Translations under genes and position numbers: made by a program | Notes under the pieces: model-generated | What the model saw: the letters and a program-made list of their open reading frames with translations, nothing else | What the model was told of the DNA's origin: nothing | Databases searched by the model: none | Part shown: positions 1 through 7,713 of the stretch, in pieces | How positions within the stretch are numbered: the first letter of the stretch is position 1 | Layout of the letters: the number at the start of each line of letters is the position of its first letter | Source: DASXYU01 sp036502295 | GTDB lineage: Bacteria > Actinomycetota > Actinomycetes > Mycobacteriales > Jatrophihabitantaceae | Assembly: GCA_036502295.1 (NCBI GenBank) | Contig: DASXYU010000066.1 | Span: 1-48,683 of the forward strand | DNA length: 48,683 bases | Reading direction: 5' to 3'

Positions 1-166
1 CACGCCCGACGAGCTGTCCGCGGCGATCATCAAGCTCAACATCCCGGTGACGGTCTCGGGCAAGTACGGCGCGTGGGACCAGACCGCGCTCGCGCTGAAC
101 ACGAGCAGCACCGTGGGCAAGCCGAGCTTCGTCACGCTCCCCGCCGACCCCACTCCCGCCGCCTAG
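1..166 (+). CDS. C-terminal end of a SurA-like lipoprotein (partial)
   Basis: An open frame enters from the left edge (codons in phase with base 2) and stops at TAG 164-166, giving 54 residues. It contains a V-T-V-S-G-K-Y-G-x-W-D stretch like the C-terminal 'VSPRYG.WD' strand of actinobacterial SurA-N-domain lipoproteins, and ends in a Pro/Ala-rich tail. From memory, a lipoprotein of this type (lpqU in M. tuberculosis) lies beside mazG and eno. The catalytic and lipobox parts are outside the window, so identity rests on this tail and on context. The mazG start codon lies 8 nt downstream, which suggests co-transcription. Confidence 0.5.
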   Translation, partial: TPDELSAAIIKLNIPVTVSGKYGAWDQTALALNTSSTVGKPSFVTLPADPTPAA

Positions 167-174
167 AGGCAGCG

Positions 175-858
175 ATGTCCGAGCTGGAGCGTGCCGTCGA
201 GGTGATGGACCGGCTCCGCTCACCGGGCGGCTGCCCCTGGGACGCCGAGCAGACCCACGAGTCGCTCACCAGGTACCTCATCGAGGAGACCTACGAGGTC
301 ATCGAGGCGATCGAGACCGGCGACGCCGTGCTGCTGCGCGAGGAGCTCGGCGACCTGCTGCTGCAGGTGCTCTTCCACGCCCGCATCGCCGCCGAAAGTC
401 CTGCTGAGGACGGCGGTTTCGACATCGAGGACGTGGCGCACGACCTCGCCGACAAGCTCGTCCGTCGGCACCCGCACGTCTTCGAGTCCCCTGGTTCGAT
501 CACCGACAGCGAGGCGCTGAACGAGACGTGGGAGAAGCAGAAGATCGCCGAGAAGGGCAGGACGTCCGCGGTGGACGGCGTCCCGCTCGCGCAGCCCGCT
601 CTGGCGTTGGCGGCGAAGCTCGTCGCCCGCGCCAACCGTGCCGAGCTACGTCCGGTGGTTGAGCTCCCCCGCGGCGGCGAATTGTCGCCGCGGGAGGTGC
701 CCCCAGTCGAAACTCCGGAGGCCGCGCTCGGCGCGAAGTTGTTGGCAGTCGTCCAGGAGGGCGTGGCGGCTGGGATAGATCCCGAGGGGGCGCTGAGGCG
801 AGCCACTCTGGCCTACCGAACCGCGATCAAAGAGGCTGAGACCGAGGTCCCCAAGTAG
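175..858 (+). CDS. mazG: MazG nucleoside triphosphate pyrophosphohydrolase
   Basis: A 227-residue protein. MazG hydrolyses NTPs and dNTPs to the monophosphate and pyrophosphate and acts as a house-cleaning enzyme for abnormal nucleotides. The N-terminal half carries the family pattern: GGCPWDAEQTHESL, then EETYEVIEAI and EELGDLLLQVLFHA, the metal-binding EExxE/ExxD helices, followed by RRHPHVF and ETWEKQK. The C-terminal half is less conserved. The open frame extends further upstream, but ATG 175 is preceded by GAGGCAG, falls just after the preceding stop and starts the conserved region (S-E-L-E-R-A-V-E-V-M). The gene precedes eno, as I recall for several actinobacteria. Confidence 0.95.
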   Translation: MSELERAVEVMDRLRSPGGCPWDAEQTHESLTRYLIEETYEVIEAIETGDAVLLREELGDLLLQVLFHARIAAESPAEDGGFDIEDVAHDLADKLVRRHPHVFESPGSITDSEALNETWEKQKIAEKGRTSAVDGVPLAQPALALAAKLVARANRAELRPVVELPRGGELSPREVPPVETPEAALGAKLLAVVQEGVAAGIDPEGALRRATLAYRTAIKEAETEVPK

Positions 859-930
859 GGCGCGAAGCGTCCGTGTCGAAGGGCCGATAGGGTTTCCGCG
901 GGCAACCGACCGTCTTTGAAAGGACTCACC

Positions 931-2217
931 GTGGCGAGCATCGAAGCGATTGGCGCACGCGAGATCCTGGACTCCCGGGGCAACCCGACCGTCGAGGTCG
1001 AGGTCGCCCTGGAGGACGGCACGGTGAGCCGCGCCGCGGTCCCCTCGGGCGCCTCCACCGGCCAGTTCGAGGCGGTCGAGCTGCGCGACGGCGACTCCCG
1101 CTACGGCGGCAAGGGCGTTCTCAAGGCCGTTGACGGCGTCGAAGAGGTGATCGCCCCAGAACTACTCGGCTTCGAGGCGAGCGAGCAGCGCCTCATCGAC
1201 CAGGTCCTCATCGACATCGACGGCACGCCCGACAAGAGCCGGCTCGGCGCCAACGCGCTGCTCGGTGTCTCTCTCGCCGTCGCGCGAGCCGCGGCCGAGT
1301 CTGCCGACCTGCCGCTGTTCCGCTACGTCGGCGGCCCGAACGCGCACCTGCTGCCCGTGCCGATGATGAACATCCTCAACGGTGGCGCCCACGCGGACTC
1401 CAACGTCGACATCCAGGAGTTCATGGTCGCCCCGATCGGTGCCGCGACCTTCACCGAGGCCCTCCGCGAAGGTGCCGAGGTTTACCACGCGCTGAAGTCC
1501 GTCCTGAAGAAGCAGGGCCTCGGCACCGGCCTCGGTGACGAGGGCGGCTTCGCCCCGAGCCTGTCGAGCAACCGCGCCGCCCTCGACCTCATCCTCGAGG
1601 CGATCCGTTCGACCGGCCTCACGCCGGGGGTCGACATCGCCCTCGCCCTCGACGTCGCCTCCTCCGAGTTCCACAAGGACGGCGGCTACGAGTTCGAGGG
1701 GCAGATCAAGACCAGCGAGCAGATGGCCGACTACTACGCCGACCTGGTCGCGTCCTACCCGATCGTCTCGATCGAGGACCCGCTCGACGAGCAGGATTGG
1801 GACGGCTGGATCGCCCTCACCACGAAGCTGGGCACCAAGGTGCAGATCGTGGGCGATGACCTCTTCGTCACCAACCCGGCGCGTCTCGGCGACGGCATCG
1901 CCCGCGGCGCCGCGAACGCACTGCTGGTGAAGGTGAACCAGATCGGCACGCTCACCGAGACGCTCGACGCCGTCGACCTGGCGCACCGCAGCGGCTACCG
2001 CTGCATGATGAGCCACCGCTCCGGCGAGACCGAGGACACCACGATCGCCGACCTCGCCGTCGCGACCAACTGCGGCCAGATCAAGACCGGTGCGCCGGCA
2101 CGCAGCGAGCGCGTCGCGAAGTACAACCAACTGCTTCGCATCGAGGACGAGCTCGACGATGCGGCGCGTTACGCCGGAGCAGCTGCCTTCCCGCGTTACA
2201 CGCCCGCCGCTGTCTAG
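931..2217 (+). CDS. eno: Enolase (phosphopyruvate hydratase)
   Basis: A 428-residue glycolytic enzyme that interconverts 2-phosphoglycerate and phosphoenolpyruvate in the cytoplasm, using Mg2+. Clear family blocks are present: AREILDSRGNPTVEVEV at the N-terminus, GGAHADSNVDIQEFM, the catalytic GLGDEGGFAP segment, SIEDPLDEQDWDGW, GDDLFVTNP, the signature LLVKVNQIGTLTET with the catalytic lysine, and SHRSGETEDT. The start is GTG 931, preceded by GAAAGGA at 918-924 with good spacing; the upstream ATG at 916 has no such site. The 72-nt gap after mazG may hold its own promoter (a TAGGGT hexamer lies near 889). ftsB follows after 9 nt. Confidence 0.98.
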   Translation: MASIEAIGAREILDSRGNPTVEVEVALEDGTVSRAAVPSGASTGQFEAVELRDGDSRYGGKGVLKAVDGVEEVIAPELLGFEASEQRLIDQVLIDIDGTPDKSRLGANALLGVSLAVARAAAESADLPLFRYVGGPNAHLLPVPMMNILNGGAHADSNVDIQEFMVAPIGAATFTEALREGAEVYHALKSVLKKQGLGTGLGDEGGFAPSLSSNRAALDLILEAIRSTGLTPGVDIALALDVASSEFHKDGGYEFEGQIKTSEQMADYYADLVASYPIVSIEDPLDEQDWDGWIALTTKLGTKVQIVGDDLFVTNPARLGDGIARGAANALLVKVNQIGTLTETLDAVDLAHRSGYRCMMSHRSGETEDTTIADLAVATNCGQIKTGAPARSERVAKYNQLLRIEDELDDAARYAGAAAFPRYTPAAV

Positions 2218-2226
2218 CCTGGGGTA

Positions 2227-2622
2227 ATGCGAGCCAACGTTCTGCGCAACCGGTCGCTGACCGGTCGCGCCCTCGTCCTCGCCGTCCTCGTGGTGCTGTT
2301 GGTCGTGCTGCTCGCCTCACCGTTGCACCGGTACTTCGGCAGCCGCTCGGACGCGGCCGGTGCCGCGCAGACGCTGCAGCAGGACAAGGTGAAGCTCGCG
2401 GAGTTGCAGAAGCAGCTTCAGCTCTGGTCCGACCCCGGCTACGTGCAGGAGCAGGCGCGCTCGCAGCTGCAGTACGCGATGCCCGGTGACACGGTCTACG
2501 TCGTGGTCGACAAGGGCGCGCAGTCCGACATCCAGAAGACGGAGAAGGTGCAGGCGATCGACGTCACCACCGGCTCTTGGAACGAGCGCCTCTGGTCGAG
2601 CGTGCAGAAGGCTGCATCGTGA
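2227..2622 (+). CDS. FtsB/DivIC-family cell division protein
   Basis: A 131-residue single-pass membrane protein. Residues 1-15 are basic and cytoplasmic, residues 16-32 form one hydrophobic segment (LVLAVLVVLLVVLLA), and residues 45-70 form a coiled coil (TLQQDKVKLAELQKQLQLW). This is followed by the family's D-P-x-Y-V-x-E-x-A-R-x-x-L-x-Y-x-x-P-G-D motif. FtsB/DivIC binds FtsL and FtsQ in the divisome at the septum. The position directly after eno is the classic location of this gene. Its stop overlaps the next start (GTGA at 2619-2622), so translation of the DUF501 gene is probably coupled. Confidence 0.88.
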   Translation: MRANVLRNRSLTGRALVLAVLVVLLVVLLASPLHRYFGSRSDAAGAAQTLQQDKVKLAELQKQLQLWSDPGYVQEQARSQLQYAMPGDTVYVVVDKGAQSDIQKTEKVQAIDVTTGSWNERLWSSVQKAAS

Positions 2623-3107
2623 TCTCTGAGGAGGACCGCGCAGTCGTGGCGGCTGAGCTCGGGCGGCCCCCGCGGGCGGTGCGGGAAGTGGCGCACCGCT
2701 GCCCCTGCGGCAACCCCGACGTCGTGGAAACCGCGCCGGCCCTTCCGGACGGGACGCCGTTCCCGACGCTCTACTACCTCACCTGCCCCAAGGCGTCCTC
2801 GGCCATCGGCACGCTCGAGGCGAGCGGCCTGATGAGCGAGATGACAGACCGGCTGAAGGTCGATGAGGAACTCGCCGCCAGGTACCGCACAGCTCACGAG
2901 AGTTACCTCGCCCGCCGCGAGGAGCTCGGTCATGTCGAGCAGATCGCCGGGATCAGCGCCGGTGGAATGCCGACCCGGGTGAAGTGCCTGCACGTCCTCG
3001 TCGGGCACAGCCTCGCAGCCGGGCCCGGCGTGAACCCCCTCGGCGACGAGACCCTCGCCCTGCTCCCGGACTGGTGGCAGGACGGCCCGTGCGTCTCCGT
3101 CCCGTGA
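2619..3107 (+). CDS. DUF501 family protein
   Basis: A 162-residue protein of unknown function. It shows the DUF501 pattern: E-L-G-R-P-P-R near the N-terminus, a Cys-x-Cys-G-x-P motif (residues 27-32), then TPFPTLYYLTCP and GGMPTRVKCLHVLVGHSLA, and a C-terminal G-x-N-P-x-G-D-E-x-L. Several conserved Cys and His residues hint at a metal site, which is inference. GTG 2619 was chosen because it overlaps the ftsB stop; the longer reading from 2577 lies inside ftsB. Located between divIC and ppx, as I recall for Rv1025 in M. tuberculosis. Confidence 0.85.
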   Translation: MISEEDRAVVAAELGRPPRAVREVAHRCPCGNPDVVETAPALPDGTPFPTLYYLTCPKASSAIGTLEASGLMSEMTDRLKVDEELAARYRTAHESYLARREELGHVEQIAGISAGGMPTRVKCLHVLVGHSLAAGPGVNPLGDETLALLPDWWQDGPCVSVP

Positions 3108-3117
3108 AACGGCCCGT

Positions 3118-3238
3118 CCTTGTGTTGCTGGTGGCCGCTGCGCATGCCTTTCAGCGGCCCTGGGCAACACAAGGTCCCGTCCTTGTGTGCCTGAGGGACG
3201 TTGCGCGGGCCGATTTACGGCCCTGGGCAACACAAAGT
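3118..3238. repeat. Two tandem long hairpins before ppx
   Basis: Two imperfect copies of an approximately 60-bp palindromic unit. Copy 1 has perfect outer arms CCTTGTGTTGC (3118-3128) and GCAACACAAGG (3164-3174) and perfect inner arms GGCCGCTG (3133-3140) and CAGCGGCC (3152-3159). Copy 2 has TTGTGT (3183-3188) with ACACAA in 3230-3237 and inner arms GGGCCG (3207-3212) and CGGCCC (3218-3223). The right arm of copy 1 can also pair with the left arm of copy 2. Together they fill the gap between the DUF501 stop and the ppx start. No run of T follows, so a simple terminator is not obvious. Confidence 0.85.
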
Positions 3239-3249
3239 GGGGCCGTTGG

Positions 3250-4191
3250 GTGAGGGTCGCTGCCATAGATTGCGGCACGAACTCGATCCGCCTGCTCGTC
3301 GCCGACTCCGACGAGGACGGGACGCTCGTCGACGTCGTCCGCGACATGAAGATCGTCCGCCTCGGTCAGGACGTCGACCGCACCGGCGGCCTCGCCCCGG
3401 AGGCGATCGAACGGACCCGCGTCGCGCTCGCCGGCTACGCCGCGACGATCCGTGAACTCGGCGCCGAACCGATCCGCATGGCGGCCACCAGCGCGAGTCG
3501 CGACGCGAGCAATCGCGACGACTTCGTCGCGATGGTGAGGACGACCCTGGGCCAGGATCCGGAGGTGATCACCGGCGCTGAGGAGGCGCGGCTGTCGTTC
3601 ACCGGCGCGGCGGGCGGGCTCAGCGGCATCGCGCCGCCCGTCCTCGTCGTAGACCTCGGTGGTGGCTCCACCGAACTCGTCCTCGGCGTACAAGCTAACG
3701 ACACACTCGGCAGCGACGACCTCCGCGCGTACTCGATGGACATCGGATCGGTGCGGATGACCGAGCGCCACCTCCATGACGATCCGCCGACCGACGCGCA
3801 GATCGCTGCCGCGGTAGCCGACATCGAGGCAGCGATCGATGTCGCCGAGCGGACGGTGCCGATCCGCGACGCGGCGACCTTCGTCGGCGTCGCCGGCACG
3901 ATCACGACGGTTGCCGGACTCGCCCTCGAACTGCCCGAGTACGACTCCAGTCGCATCCACGGCCTTGTGCTGTCGCGAGCCGACGTGGATCGGGTGGCGG
4001 AGCAGTTGCTCCACGCCACCCACGACGAGCGTGCTGCGCTGCCGTCACTGCACCCAGGACGGGTGGACGTCATCGGTGCGGGGGCGCTCGTCCTGCGCAC
4101 GCTCATGCGGCGAATCGGGGCCGAGGAGCTGATCGTCAGCGAGCACGACATCCTCGACGGAATTGCGCTGAGCCTGCTCTGGCGCGGATGA
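3250..4191 (+). CDS. ppx: Ppx/GppA-family exopolyphosphatase
   Basis: A 313-residue protein of the actin/Hsp70-like ASKHA fold that removes terminal phosphate from polyphosphate or pppGpp. Visible blocks are AAIDCGTNSIRLLVAD (phosphate 1), MAATSASRDASNRDDF, the catalytic E in TGAEEARLSF, VVDLGGGSTELVLG (phosphate 2), DIGSVRMTER and GVAGTITTVAGL. It has the short two-domain length and lacks the C-terminal HD domain of E. coli Ppx. GTG 3250 starts directly before the first strand and has a GGGG stretch upstream. From memory it corresponds to Rv1026. The two hairpins at 3118-3238 lie in its leader. Confidence 0.92.
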   Translation: MRVAAIDCGTNSIRLLVADSDEDGTLVDVVRDMKIVRLGQDVDRTGGLAPEAIERTRVALAGYAATIRELGAEPIRMAATSASRDASNRDDFVAMVRTTLGQDPEVITGAEEARLSFTGAAGGLSGIAPPVLVVDLGGGSTELVLGVQANDTLGSDDLRAYSMDIGSVRMTERHLHDDPPTDAQIAAAVADIEAAIDVAERTVPIRDAATFVGVAGTITTVAGLALELPEYDSSRIHGLVLSRADVDRVAEQLLHATHDERAALPSLHPGRVDVIGAGALVLRTLMRRIGAEELIVSEHDILDGIALSLLWRG

Positions 4192-4203
4192 CGTCCGCGT
4201 CGC

Positions 4204-4521
4204 TTATTTGTCGGCCTTCTTGGCCGCTTTCTTCTCCGCCTTGCTCGGGGGCGGCGGGGGTGGAGGCTGGCCCATCAACTTCTCGTAGGACTTCTCGCTC
4301 GCCTTGCGGGTGAGCAATTGTGCGGCGACCCCAGCCGCGGCGGTGAGTGCGGCGTAGCCGATCGCGTCCGCGGCCTTCGCGGTGGGATTGTTCGCATCGG
4401 TGGCCGGGTCGCCCGGACGCGCCGCCCGCCAGGCCTTGGTCACCACCTTCTCGATGACACGGCTGATCGGGATGCTCAGCAGCATCACGAGGATCTTCAT
4501 CGGAACTCGGCTACCCGCCAT
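4204..4521 (-). CDS. DUF4235 small membrane-associated protein
   Basis: A 105-residue protein of the actinobacterial DUF4235 family, function unknown. It has a short hydrophobic N-terminus (M-K-I-L-V-M-L-L-S-I-P), a K-x-W-R-x-x-x-x-x-D-P segment, a second Ala-rich hydrophobic stretch (residues 53-70), a run of seven prolines and a Lys/Ala-rich C-terminus. The start could be ATG 4521 or ATG 4500; neither has a clear ribosome-binding site, and the second fits the hydrophobic N-terminus better. It is convergent with ppx and divergent from the uracil-DNA glycosylase gene. Confidence 0.72.
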   Translation of the reverse strand: MAGSRVPMKILVMLLSIPISRVIEKVVTKAWRAARPGDPATDANNPTAKAADAIGYAALTAAAGVAAQLLTRKASEKSYEKLMGQPPPPPPPSKAEKKAAKKADK

Positions 4522-4577
4522 GCCAGTACTTTAACTGGGTGGCATCGATCGCGTGTAGCGCCGAGGACGTTGCCCGT

Positions 4578-5276
4578 ATGGCTACCACGTCGCGGACGGT
4601 GGCGGCCCTCGACGAACATGTCGCCGAGTGCCGGGCCTGCCCGCGACTGGTGCAGTGGCGCGAACAGGTCGCGGTCGAGAAACGGCGTGCGTATGCCGAT
4701 GAGACCTACTGGGGCCGTGCGGTGCCGAGCTTCGGTGCTCATGATCCGCGCGTCCTCATCGTCGGTCTCGCACCGGGAGCGCACGGCGCCAATCGCACCG
4801 GACGGATGTTCACCGGTGATCGCAGCGGAGACTGGCTCTACGCCGCGCTCCACCGTGCCGGACTCGCCTCCCAGCCCACGTCGGTGAGCCGTGAGGACGG
4901 CTTGGAACTCCTCGGCACGCGCATCACCGCCCCGGTGCACTGCGCACCGCCCGGGAACAAGCCGACGACCGCCGAGCGGGACGCCTGTCGGCCGTGGCTG
5001 GCGCGGGAGCTGCAACTGCTCTGGCCCAGCCTGCGGGTAGTGGTCGTCCTCGGCGCCTTCGGCTGGGCCGCTCTGCCTACTTCGCTACGTGCGGCCGGGA
5101 TTCAGGTGGGCGCACTGCCGAAGTTCGGGCACGGGGTGGAGGTGGAAGTCGACGGACGAATCCTGATCGCCTGCTACCACGTCAGCCAGCAGAACACCTT
5201 CACCGGCAAGCTCACCGAGCCGATGCTCGACGCCGTCTTCACCCGCGCCCTCATGGTGGCGGGCAATAGCACTTAG
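4578..5276 (+). CDS. Family 5 uracil-DNA glycosylase (UdgB)
   Basis: A 232-residue base-excision repair enzyme that removes uracil and other deaminated bases. Motif 1 is GLAPGAHGANRTGRMFTGD and the C-terminal motif is CYHVSQQNTFTGKLT, both characteristic of family 5 UDGs. Like that family it lacks the Asp/Asn water-activating residue in motif 1. Cysteines at C-R-A-C near the N-terminus, the later HCAPP and the C-Y-H cysteine are candidates for the 4Fe-4S ligands. ATG 4578 has GAGGA upstream (4562-4566); a GTG at 4539 in the same frame is the alternative. Stands alone on this strand. Confidence 0.9.
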   Translation: MATTSRTVAALDEHVAECRACPRLVQWREQVAVEKRRAYADETYWGRAVPSFGAHDPRVLIVGLAPGAHGANRTGRMFTGDRSGDWLYAALHRAGLASQPTSVSREDGLELLGTRITAPVHCAPPGNKPTTAERDACRPWLARELQLLWPSLRVVVVLGAFGWAALPTSLRAAGIQVGALPKFGHGVEVEVDGRILIACYHVSQQNTFTGKLTEPMLDAVFTRALMVAGNST

Positions 5277-5281
5277 CTGGT

Positions 5282-5722
5282 TCAGATCACCGCAATTTTC
5301 AGTCGCTTGGCGACCTCACGCTGACGCGCGTCCCTGGTCAGTAGAGCCACCTCGTCCTCGGCAGCATCGATGAGTTCGGCGCACGCGGCGAGTTGAATGG
5401 CATCCAGCGGGCGCAGCGTGGGGAAGCGCCGAGCTAGATCCTCGGCACGCGCGAAGGTCATGGGGGTCACCTCGACGACCGCCACCCGCCCGTCCTCGGC
5501 GGTGTCGTCACGGTACTGATCGAGGAGGTCTTTCGCCTGCCTCGGGGTGAGTCGCTTGTCGTGTTCGGCTAATGCGACGGAGTGCGTGAACTCCACGTCG
5601 GTCAGTCGACAGATCACTGCCGGGTCGTCGCTGTCCAAGATGATCACTCGAAGTTCCGCAGAGTCCATCTGGTCATCCAGGTAGATGCGACCGATGACAG
5701 AAGTGTCAGCGAAGACGATCAC
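5282..5722 (-). CDS. PIN-domain toxin, VapC-like
   Basis: A 146-residue PIN-domain ribonuclease and probable toxin of a type II toxin-antitoxin pair. The acidic active-site residues are visible: D6 in FADTS, E44 in TDVEF, D107 in RPLDAIQLA and D131 in LTRDAR. PIN toxins cut specific RNAs such as tRNA anticodon loops, but the target cannot be read from sequence. The GTG start (5722-5720) overlaps the stop of the antitoxin gene (GTGA), which is typical of vapBC operons and supports translational coupling. It is convergent with the uracil-DNA glycosylase gene. Confidence 0.88.
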   Translation of the reverse strand: MIVFADTSVIGRIYLDDQMDSAELRVIILDSDDPAVICRLTDVEFTHSVALAEHDKRLTPRQAKDLLDQYRDDTAEDGRVAVVEVTPMTFARAEDLARRFPTLRPLDAIQLAACAELIDAAEDEVALLTRDARQREVAKRLKIAVI

Positions 5723-6000
5723 TGGCCGCGATCCTCGTTGAGGATCGCGTCAATGTATGCCTCACCTAGCCCGGCCGGTGGCACGCGTGGCCGGCCGCTT
5801 CGCCGCGCTGGCTTCCGCCCAGAGACAAGAAGCCCGGACTGTAGGCCGCGGCGTTTCCATGCCATCCGGCCACCTTGCTCGCTGACCGCGTCTTCGAGCA
5901 GCGAGGTCACCAGAGCATTCACCGAGATGCCGTCGGCCTCGGCGCGCTCCTTGACCTGTTCGGCCAGTACGTCATCCAGTCGCGTGATGATCTGCTTCAC
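5719..6000 (-). CDS. Ribbon-helix-helix antitoxin, VapB-like
   Basis: A 93-residue antitoxin. Residues 1-45 fit a ribbon-helix-helix DNA-binding fold (K-Q-I-I-T-R-L-D-D-x-L-A-E-Q-V-K-E-R-A-x-x-x-G-I-S-V-N-A-L-V). The C-terminal part is basic and Pro/Gly-rich, then acidic, as expected for a region that wraps the toxin. GTG 6000 was chosen because it begins the beta strand; the frame stays open upstream to 6039, but that stretch would run through the operator. The gene overlaps vapC by 4 nt. An 8-bp inverted repeat just upstream (6008-6038) is a likely autoregulatory site. Confidence 0.82.
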   Translation of the reverse strand: MKQIITRLDDVLAEQVKERAEADGISVNALVTSLLEDAVSEQGGRMAWKRRGLQSGLLVSGRKPARRSGRPRVPPAGLGEAYIDAILNEDRGQ

Positions 6001-6007
6001 GCAACGA

Positions 6008-6038
6008 TGATAGCAAAATACCTTCTCAACTGCTATCA
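6008..6038. promoter_or_regulatory. Inverted repeat upstream of vapBC
   Basis: Perfect 8-bp arms TGATAGCA (6008-6015) and TGCTATCA (6031-6038) with a 15-bp spacer, 8 bp upstream of the vapB start. The surrounding DNA is noticeably AT-rich for this genome, as expected for a promoter. Binding by the RHH antitoxin is inference. Confidence 0.6.
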
Positions 6039-6081
6039 ATGGCTAACGCCGAGGGATGCGCGATGGATCGTCCCAGCGGTC

Positions 6082-6930
6082 CTAGCCTCTGTACGCGTCG
6101 GCGGGATACACGCCAAGGATCTTCACGTCCGTGGTGAAGAACCTCAGTTCGTCCAACGCCTGCTTGAGGCCGATGTCGTCGGGGTGTCCGTCGACCTCGG
6201 CAAGGAACTGGGTGGCAGTGAACCGTCCGTTGACCATGTAGCTCTCCAGCTTGGTCAGGTTCACGCCGTTGGTGGCGAAGCCACCGAGTGCTTTGTAGAG
6301 GGCTGCCGGCAGGTTGCGAACGTTGAAGATGAAGCTTGTGACGACAGGGCCGGCGCCGGTGTCGGCCTGGACGAATTCCCGCGACAGCACAACGAAGCGC
6401 GTCGTGTTGTGGTCCTCGTCTTCGATGTCTCCGGCGAGGATCTGCAGACCATAGATCTCGGCGGCCAGCGGCGGGGCGATCGCGACGTGCGTAGGTACAC
6501 CTGCTTCGGCCACCTCCCTTGCCGCTCCCGCAGTGTCGCCAGAGATGACCGGAGTGAGCCCGAGCTCGCGGATGATGCGGCGGCACTGTCCCAGGGCGTG
6601 CACGTGAGAGTGCACTGTGGTGACCTGGTCGAGAGTTGCGCCTGGTAAACCCATCAGTGCGAACCGGATCCGAAGATAGTGCTCCCGGATGATGTACAGC
6701 CCTGATTCGGGGAGCAGGTGGTGGATGTCCGCGACCCGACCCGCCAGGGTGTTGTCGATCGGGATGAGCGCCAGCTCGGCCTCGCCCTGTGCCACGGTCG
6801 CGAAGACGTCTTCGAACGACGTGCACGGCACCGCGGTCCAGTTTGGGTAGTGCTGCCTGCAGATGATGTCCGAGTTTGCCCCCGGCTCACCCTGGTACGC
6901 CACGCGCCGCTGTTGTGTCACGAGAGCCAT
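6082..6930 (-). CDS. pheA: Prephenate dehydratase
   Basis: A 282-residue enzyme that converts prephenate to phenylpyruvate in phenylalanine synthesis. The catalytic domain begins RRVAYQGEPGANSD, continues through FEDVFATVAQGEAELALIPI-DNTLAGRV, and ends with the diagnostic DEDHNTTRFVVLSR (Thr-Arg-Phe). A C-terminal ACT domain for feedback by phenylalanine starts at VTSFIFNVRNLPAALYKAL; its NLTKLES motif matches the usual NLTKIES(RP), although the RP is replaced by YM. ATG 6930 fits the N-terminus of the family; a TTG at 6975 would add 15 residues. The gene is upstream of, and may be co-transcribed with, no visible partner. Confidence 0.93.
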   Translation of the reverse strand: MALVTQQRRVAYQGEPGANSDIICRQHYPNWTAVPCTSFEDVFATVAQGEAELALIPIDNTLAGRVADIHHLLPESGLYIIREHYLRIRFALMGLPGATLDQVTTVHSHVHALGQCRRIIRELGLTPVISGDTAGAAREVAEAGVPTHVAIAPPLAAEIYGLQILAGDIEDEDHNTTRFVVLSREFVQADTGAGPVVTSFIFNVRNLPAALYKALGGFATNGVNLTKLESYMVNGRFTATQFLAEVDGHPDDIGLKQALDELRFFTTDVKILGVYPADAYRG

Positions 6931-7039
6931 TCTGTCCGGTGATGCAAGTTCAAGGAGCTTTGGCGACGGCGTCAAGGTTCAGTCAGGCAGAACACCTTCA
7001 CGGGACGGCCCGGCCACCCACCCCCGGTGACGAGGCATC

Positions 7040-7609
7040 ATGGCACGCATGTCGCTGCCCGCTCCCACGCTGCACACCGCTCGTCTGCGACTACGTCCCT
7101 TCAACGATGCGGACGCGGACGCCCTCTTCGCGCTGCACAGCAGCGCCTACGTACTGCGCTACTGGGACGCCCCGCCCTGGAGCGATCGTGTGCGCGCCGA
7201 GCGGTTCATAGCGGCTTGCCGGCAGATGGCCGAGGAAGGCACCGGGACCCGGCTGGCCGTGGACCGTGTTTCCGATGGGGCCTTCATCGGCTGGTGCAGC
7301 CTCACCCGGTGGAACCCGGACTACCGCAGCGCGTCGATGGGTTACTGCTACGACGATGCGGCATGGGGGCAGGGTTACGCGACGGAGGCCGCGCAGGCCC
7401 TGCTGCAGTGGGCGTTCGACACGCTGGAGCTGAATCGGGTTCAGGCCGAGACCGATACGCGCAACGCGGCATCTGCCCGTGTACTGGAGAAGCTCGGATT
7501 CGTGCGTGAAGGGACGTTGCGCGAAGACTGCATCGTGAACGGCGAGGTGTCGGACTCATGGGTGTACGGACTCATCAAGCGGCAGTGGCGGCCGTCGGGG
7601 GAAGGATGA
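7040..7609 (+). CDS. GNAT-family N-acetyltransferase, RimJ/RimL-like
   Basis: A 189-residue acetyltransferase of the RimJ/RimL subgroup (Acetyltransf_3). The N-terminus T-A-R-L-R-L-R-P-F-x-D-A-D-A-D is typical. The acetyl-CoA loop reads A-W-G-Q-G-Y-A-T-E-A, followed by NRVQAETDTRNAASARVLEKLGF-VREG, the usual C-terminal motif. The substrate is unknown; relatives acetylate N-terminal residues of ribosomal or other proteins, or small amines. ATG 7040 or ATG 7049 (M-S-L-P) are both possible starts. Single gene between pheA (divergent) and ndh. Confidence 0.88.
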   Translation: MARMSLPAPTLHTARLRLRPFNDADADALFALHSSAYVLRYWDAPPWSDRVRAERFIAACRQMAEEGTGTRLAVDRVSDGAFIGWCSLTRWNPDYRSASMGYCYDDAAWGQGYATEAAQALLQWAFDTLELNRVQAETDTRNAASARVLEKLGFVREGTLREDCIVNGEVSDSWVYGLIKRQWRPSGEG

Positions 7610-7713
7610 GTTGGTGATCAAGCTGTCATCGTCGGAGCGTCAGGCGCGTCAAGGAGTACTGAAGACGGTTGACTTATCGCGCGAGTAGTCCGCGCGCGAC
7701 TACGGTTGGCGCC

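Noticed and set aside
1162..2130. Long reverse-strand frame inside eno
   Set aside because: It is antisense to a certain enolase gene; high GC content creates such shadow frames, and it has no domain.
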